Shown one piece after another: positions 60,395 through 64,000 of a stretch of DNA of 64,000 nucleotides. The stretch's first letter is position 1. Each line of letters starts with the position of its first letter. The DNA lies in assembly GCF_003323735.1 (NCBI RefSeq), contig NZ_QOIM01000025.1, positions 62,001 to 126,000 of the forward strand, in the 5' to 3' direction. This stretch comes from Streptomyces reniochalinae. Lineage in GTDB: Bacteria; Actinomycetota; Actinomycetes; Streptomycetales; Streptomycetaceae. Made by a program: the position numbers and the translations under genes. The notes beneath the pieces were generated by a model that had not been told where the DNA came from, ran no database searches, and was given only the letters and a program-made list of their open reading frames with translations.

Positions 60395-61426
60395 TCAGGG
60401 CCGGGGCCCGCCCCGCTCGCGCGGTGTCTCGCGGACGACGTCCTCGGGCCTCTTGTCGTCGCGCAGGCCCAGGAAACGGGGGTGGCGCAGCATGCCGTCG
60501 CGGGTCCACTCGGTGAAGCCGATCTGCGCCACCAGGCGGGGCTCGACCCAGTGCGCGCCGCGCTCGCGGACCGGGTCGGCGAACGGGGAGCGACGCGCTA
60601 GAAGCTGGTCGAGGCCGCGCCGCAGGGTCAGCAGCGTCCTGCGGTCGTAGCCGGTGCCGACCTTGCCCGCGTAGCGCAGCGCGCCGTCCGCGTAGTAGCC
60701 GAGCAGCAGCGCCCCGAATCCCACCCGGCTCCCGGCCGGCTCGGTGAAACCGCCGATGACCAGCTCCTGACCGCCCGCACACTTGAGCTTGAGCCAGTCG
60801 GGGGACCTGCGGGGCTGGTAGCGGCCGTCCGCGCGCTTGGCGATCAGCCCCTCCCAGCCCTTGGCGCAGGCGTCGTCCAGCAGCTGTTGCCCGCCCTCGT
60901 TGCGGTGCGGTGTGAAGCGCAGCGGTGCCCGGAACTCCAGCGCGGCGCGCAGCAGCGACTTGCGGGTGCGCAGCGGGAGCCTGGTGAGGTCCATGCCGTC
61001 GAGCCGCAGCAGGTCGAAGACGTAGTAGGTGACGGCGACACCGCTGGCCCTGGCCTGCCGCTCGGTACTGAGCTGCATGCGCTGCTGGAGGCGGGCGAAG
61101 TCGGTGCGGCCGCCGGCGAAGGCGACGATCTCGCCGTCGACGGTGAAGTCGGCCCGGCTCTGTGCCGCCAGCGCCTCCACGATCTCGGGGTAGGTGGCGC
61201 TGACACGCCGCCCGCTGCGGGACAGCAGCCGCTCGCCGCCGTCCTCCCGGACGGCGAGCGCCCGCACGCCGTCGAGCTTGCGTTCGAAGACCCAGCCGCC
61301 TGCGGAGAAGTCGCGCCGGTCGCTGAGCTCGGCGCGCATCGGCTGCTCCGCCAGCCGCCCGCCCGACGGTGCCTTCCTGAGCAGCGCGCGCTGCTCGTGC
61401 GGCAGCGTGTCGAGCAGGCCGCTCAC
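60395..61426 (-). CDS. ATP-dependent DNA ligase (LigD ligase domain type)
   Basis: A 343-residue stand-alone ligase. Nucleotidyl-transfer Lys in FERKLDGVRALA (motif I), DGEIVAFAG (motif III), GWEGLIAKRADGRY (motif IV) and WLKLKC (motif V), followed by an OB-fold end. This is the ligase part of the multi-domain LigD of bacterial non-homologous end joining. GTG 61426 overlaps the stop of the 3'-phosphoesterase gene, so the two are co-translated. No Ku gene in view. Confidence 0.9.
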   Translation of the reverse strand: MSGLLDTLPHEQRALLRKAPSGGRLAEQPMRAELSDRRDFSAGGWVFERKLDGVRALAVREDGGERLLSRSGRRVSATYPEIVEALAAQSRADFTVDGEIVAFAGGRTDFARLQQRMQLSTERQARASGVAVTYYVFDLLRLDGMDLTRLPLRTRKSLLRAALEFRAPLRFTPHRNEGGQQLLDDACAKGWEGLIAKRADGRYQPRRSPDWLKLKCAGGQELVIGGFTEPAGSRVGFGALLLGYYADGALRYAGKVGTGYDRRTLLTLRRGLDQLLARRSPFADPVRERGAHWVEPRLVAQIGFTEWTRDGMLRHPRFLGLRDDKRPEDVVRETPRERGGPRP

Positions 61427-62040
61427 CGCCTGCCGCCCTCGCGGGTCCACCGCTCGGCCGGCTCCTCACGCACCTGCTTGAGGGTGCGGTCGCTCAGCGC
61501 GGAGCGGACCCGCCGGGGGTCCGGTGTGCCGCGCGCGGAGGCGTGGCTGTCGCTCTTCTTGACCAGCAGCCACGCCTCGCGCTCCCCGTCGTCGCCGCTC
61601 CGGAAGCGGGAGAGCGCCCAGTCGCCGCGCAGCTTGCCGCCGTGCATCCGGAAGGAGATGTGGCCCCTGGCCAACGCCTTGCCGAAGTCGCGGGACAGGG
61701 GCTCGTAGGTGCCCTGGTCCCAGACGATGACGGGGCCCGCGCCGTACTCGCCGCGCGGGATGACGCCCTCGAAGGTGCGGTAGTCCAGCGGATGGTCCTC
61801 GGTGGGCATGGCCAGCCGCTTGTCGTGCGGGTTCATGGACGGGCCCTTGGGTACCGACCAGGACTTGAGCACGCCGTCCCACTCCAGCCGGAAGTCGAAG
61901 TGCAGGCTCGTCGCGTCGTGGATCTGCACCACGTAGCGGGGCTCCTCGCCACCGTGCGCACGCTTGCCCTCGGGTTCCTCCGTGCGGTCGAACCGCCGCT
62001 TGCGCCGGTATGTCCTCAAGCCGTCGTCGTCGCCACTCAC
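61423..62040 (-). CDS. LigD-type 3'-phosphoesterase domain protein
   Basis: A 205-residue protein with the DNA polymerase/ligase 3'-phosphoesterase fold: YVVQIHDATSLHFDFRLEWD with the metal-binding His/Asp residues, PKGPSMNPHDKRLAM, EDHPLDYRTFEGVIPRGEYG and VIVWDQGTYEP. It trims 3' phosphates and ribonucleotides at breaks. GTG 62040 follows GGAAGGA. It is co-translated with the ligase, giving the two parts of LigD as separate proteins. Confidence 0.9.
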   Translation of the reverse strand: MSGDDDGLRTYRRKRRFDRTEEPEGKRAHGGEEPRYVVQIHDATSLHFDFRLEWDGVLKSWSVPKGPSMNPHDKRLAMPTEDHPLDYRTFEGVIPRGEYGAGPVIVWDQGTYEPLSRDFGKALARGHISFRMHGGKLRGDWALSRFRSGDDGEREAWLLVKKSDSHASARGTPDPRRVRSALSDRTLKQVREEPAERWTREGGRR

Positions 62041-62258
62041 GCCCGGTCCTTCCCGGCCACCGCCGCAGCGGCCGTGGCCTTCTCGCACCTGCCGCGTTCC
62101 CCTCGTCGAGCGGACGACACCGCGCACCGCCCTCCGTACCGACACCGTTCCGGCGCCCGCCGTCCGCCGTACGACATCGCGCCGCCGCCCTCCCCACGAC
62201 AGCGGTTCCGCCGCCGTCGGGACGGCACCGCGTGCCGCTCCGGTGGACCGGGCCGGCG

Positions 62259-62810
62259 TCAGTGGACGGGGCCGAGCTGGCTGGCCCAGGGGATCAGCGG
62301 ATAGCTGAGCGGGGGCGGACACACGCCGCCGGGACCGATGACGTGGCTGCCGATCCGGCCACCGAGGTGGACCAGCCGTCCGTCGTCCTCCCTGAAGTGC
62401 ACGGCGCCGTCCCCGCGCTGCACGGCGGCCACCGCTTCGGTCAGGAAGCCCAGTTCGCCGGTGTCACGGTCCGACCACTCGTACGCGCTCCACATGTACT
62501 GGTCCACCCACAGGGTGGCGACGTCCTCGAGATAGACGGCGATCATGGTCGAGGCACTGCCGGGGCCGACGAGGACGCAGAACTCGTCCGTGACGATCGG
62601 CGAGAGCGGGTAGCCGGGCACGGCCCTGGCGGCGTCGGTGAAGATCTGCACGACCGGGTGCACGGTGCGGGGCGCGGCGGCGCCGAGAGGGGAGGAGTCA
62701 GGATGCCGCCCGGGTACGGGGCTGCCAGGACGCACGTGGACGTGCGGAAGGCGCGCGGTCTGGTCGCACGGCCTCTCCTCACCCACGTGCTGGCTCAGCT
62801 GTTCACTCAC
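62259..62810 (-). CDS. Hypothetical protein
   Basis: A 183-residue soluble protein, GTG 62810 after GAGGGGACG. I do not recognise the family. The conserved-looking core is VVQIFTDAARAVPGYPLSPI, VGPGSASTMIAVYLEDVATL, then VDQYMWSAYEWSD, and it ends in a Pro-rich tail. No catalytic motif is obvious. Monocistronic. Confidence 0.7.
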   Translation of the reverse strand: MSEQLSQHVGEERPCDQTARLPHVHVRPGSPVPGRHPDSSPLGAAAPRTVHPVVQIFTDAARAVPGYPLSPIVTDEFCVLVGPGSASTMIAVYLEDVATLWVDQYMWSAYEWSDRDTGELGFLTEAVAAVQRGDGAVHFREDDGRLVHLGGRIGSHVIGPGGVCPPPLSYPLIPWASQLGPVH

Positions 62811-63132
62811 CGTCGCGTCCCCTCGTTGTCGGGTCGTTCGGTCGGCCGTCTCCGCGGGTTCGCCGGTTCCGCAGGACCGCGGGACCGCCGTTCGGCGCGG
62901 TTTCACCGTCCTCGACGGTATGCCCGATATGTCAGACCGGCAGCCTGGAGCGTGCGAGCCGGTGACACCGGACGGCTCGTCCGCGCACAGGCGACCGGCC
63001 GCCCGGTGCGAGATCGGCCGCGTTCCGCCACGCGGCCGGGCGTACCCCCGCGGGCGGGAGCCGAGTTGAACCGGAGGGGGAGGCGCGCGGGTGACCGCAC
63101 GCCGTCGGCACCGGACACGAGGAGGCCCCGTA
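62811..63132. other. 322-base divergent intergenic region
   Basis: Between the divergent hypothetical and NUDIX genes. No gene supported. AGGAGG at 63121-63126 is the ribosome binding site of the NUDIX gene. Confidence 0.4.
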
Positions 63133-64000
63133 TGACATCGACGCCCCGCACACCCGCCGCCCCGGCGCCTGGCGAAGACCGCGCCGTCCCAAAGCCCCGC
63201 GGAGCCGAGGCGGCGCGTCCCGCGACGGTGCCCGAGGCGGGCCAGGCGCCCGGCCCGGACGCGGAGCTGGCCGCCTATCTCGCCTCGCACCCCTCCCCCG
63301 CCGCCGCGGTGGACGCGGTCATCAGGGACGAGCGGGGACGGCTGCTGGTCGTCGACCCCGTCTACAAGGCGGGCTGGGACCTGCCCGGCGGCATGGTGGA
63401 CGACGAAGGTCTGGTGGACGGCCTGGAAAGGGAGCTGCGCGAGGAGCTGTGCCCGGCCGGGCTCCGCATCGGCCGCCTGCTGGCCGTCGACAACGTGCCC
63501 GCCACCGCGTACGGCAGGGCGCTGACCGCCTGCGTCTACGCCGTCCACCTGCCGCACCCGGTGGCCGCCGAGGACCTGCGGCTCCAGCGGGACGAACTGC
63601 GCGCCGCCGAGTTCGTCCCCGAGCGGGAGGCGCTGGCCCGGCTCCCCGAAAGGCTGCGGCGGCGTACGGCTGCCGCCCTGGCCGCCGAGCGCGGAGCCGC
63701 GACGGCCCACCTGGCGGACGGGCACCCGGCGCCCCTGGACGAACGGGACCGCAGGGCGCTGCTGCCGGGCCCCGCCGTCGCGGCGGCGGCTCTGGTGACG
63801 GACCGGAGCGGCCGGATCCTGGTGGTCGGGCGCACGGGAGCGGAAACCGGAACGGGCGCGGACACGGGAACGGAAACCGGCACCGGCACCGGCACCGGCA
63901 CGTGCACCGGACGGCAGGAAGCAGAGGAAGGGTGGGAAAGGTGGGTGGACGGCCCGGGGTCCGGGTCCCCGTACCGGCTGCCGGGCACGCTCGTGACGGC
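63133..64000 (+). CDS. NUDIX protein, probably double-domain, truncated by window edge
   Basis: 289 visible codons from ATG 63133 after AGGAGG. An N-terminal Pro/Ala linker leads to a NUDIX domain at about residues 55-185, with LPGGMVDDEGLVDGLEREL and REEL completing the Nudix box. After residue 215 a second beta-strand start (VAAAALVTDRSGRILVVGRT) begins what looks like another NUDIX domain, interrupted by a Gly/Thr repeat (63838-63910) before PYRLPGTLV. The end is outside the window. Two-domain NUDIX proteins are unusual. Confidence 0.8.

Overview
The window is very GC-rich, with strong third-position G/C bias, GTG and TTG starts, purine-rich ribosome binding sites and densely packed short operons. 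The gene families point to Streptomyces or a close relative: a complete SapB-type (ram/amf) morphogen cluster, a SigB/SigF-type sigma factor next to a DUF5133 protein, three cytochrome P450s, carbohydrate ABC systems lacking their own ATPase, split LigD-type repair proteins, and an in-frame TTA codon. I saw no rRNA, tRNA, CRISPR array or intact insertion sequence.

Left part (1-12.1 kb). A truncated sensor histidine kinase, a small unknown protein and a NUDIX hydrolase lead into a likely catabolic operon: TetR regulator, 3Fe-4S ferredoxin, P450, Baeyer-Villiger monooxygenase, SMP-30-type lactonase-like protein and short-chain dehydrogenase. Together these could hydroxylate a cyclic substrate, oxidise the alcohol to a ketone, insert oxygen to give a lactone and open the ring. 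A palindromic operator candidate and a translationally coupled leader ORF precede tetR. Next come a YqcI/YcgG-family heme N-hydroxylase homologue, gene debris, and an unknown gene with a TTA codon.

12.3-31.3 kb. A second P450; an MGDG-synthase-like glycosyltransferase divergent from an SDR / DMT transporter / polysaccharide deacetylase run; a FGGY sugar kinase divergent from a ribose-type ABC uptake operon, with two identical 12-bp palindromes in the shared promoter region; the sigma factor gene with a SigB-type promoter motif; then small regulatory, membrane and envelope genes. A LysM/transglycosylase protein has an upstream leader resembling a c-di-AMP (ydaO) riboswitch.

30.5-43.8 kb. A DeoR regulator and a polyol-type ABC uptake operon ending in a zinc alcohol dehydrogenase; a hairpin resembling insertion-sequence ends; a CocE/NonD hydrolase downstream of an ATP-grasp ligase; a TetR-like remnant; a MOSC protein; thiI; and a 3-hydroxyisobutyryl-CoA hydrolase-like gene.

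43.9-51.6 kb. The ram/amf cluster: class III lanthionine synthetase, the 40-residue SapB-type precursor, two ABC half-transporters, and the RamR/AmfR regulator convergent with them. One hairpin could mask the synthetase ribosome binding site; another follows the precursor gene and lies inside the start of the first transporter gene.

51.8-64 kb. An Mrp/Mbh-type cation antiporter operon without the large MrpA N-terminal subunit; an atypical P450 lacking the usual I-helix threonine; a DUF5709 protein; a HAD phosphatase; a PLP-dependent Orn/Lys/Arg-type decarboxylase; separately encoded LigD ligase and 3'-phosphoesterase domains; an unknown protein; and a truncated NUDIX protein. Convergent gene pairs are often separated by strong hairpins, which I call terminators although they lack U-tracts, as is common in this group.
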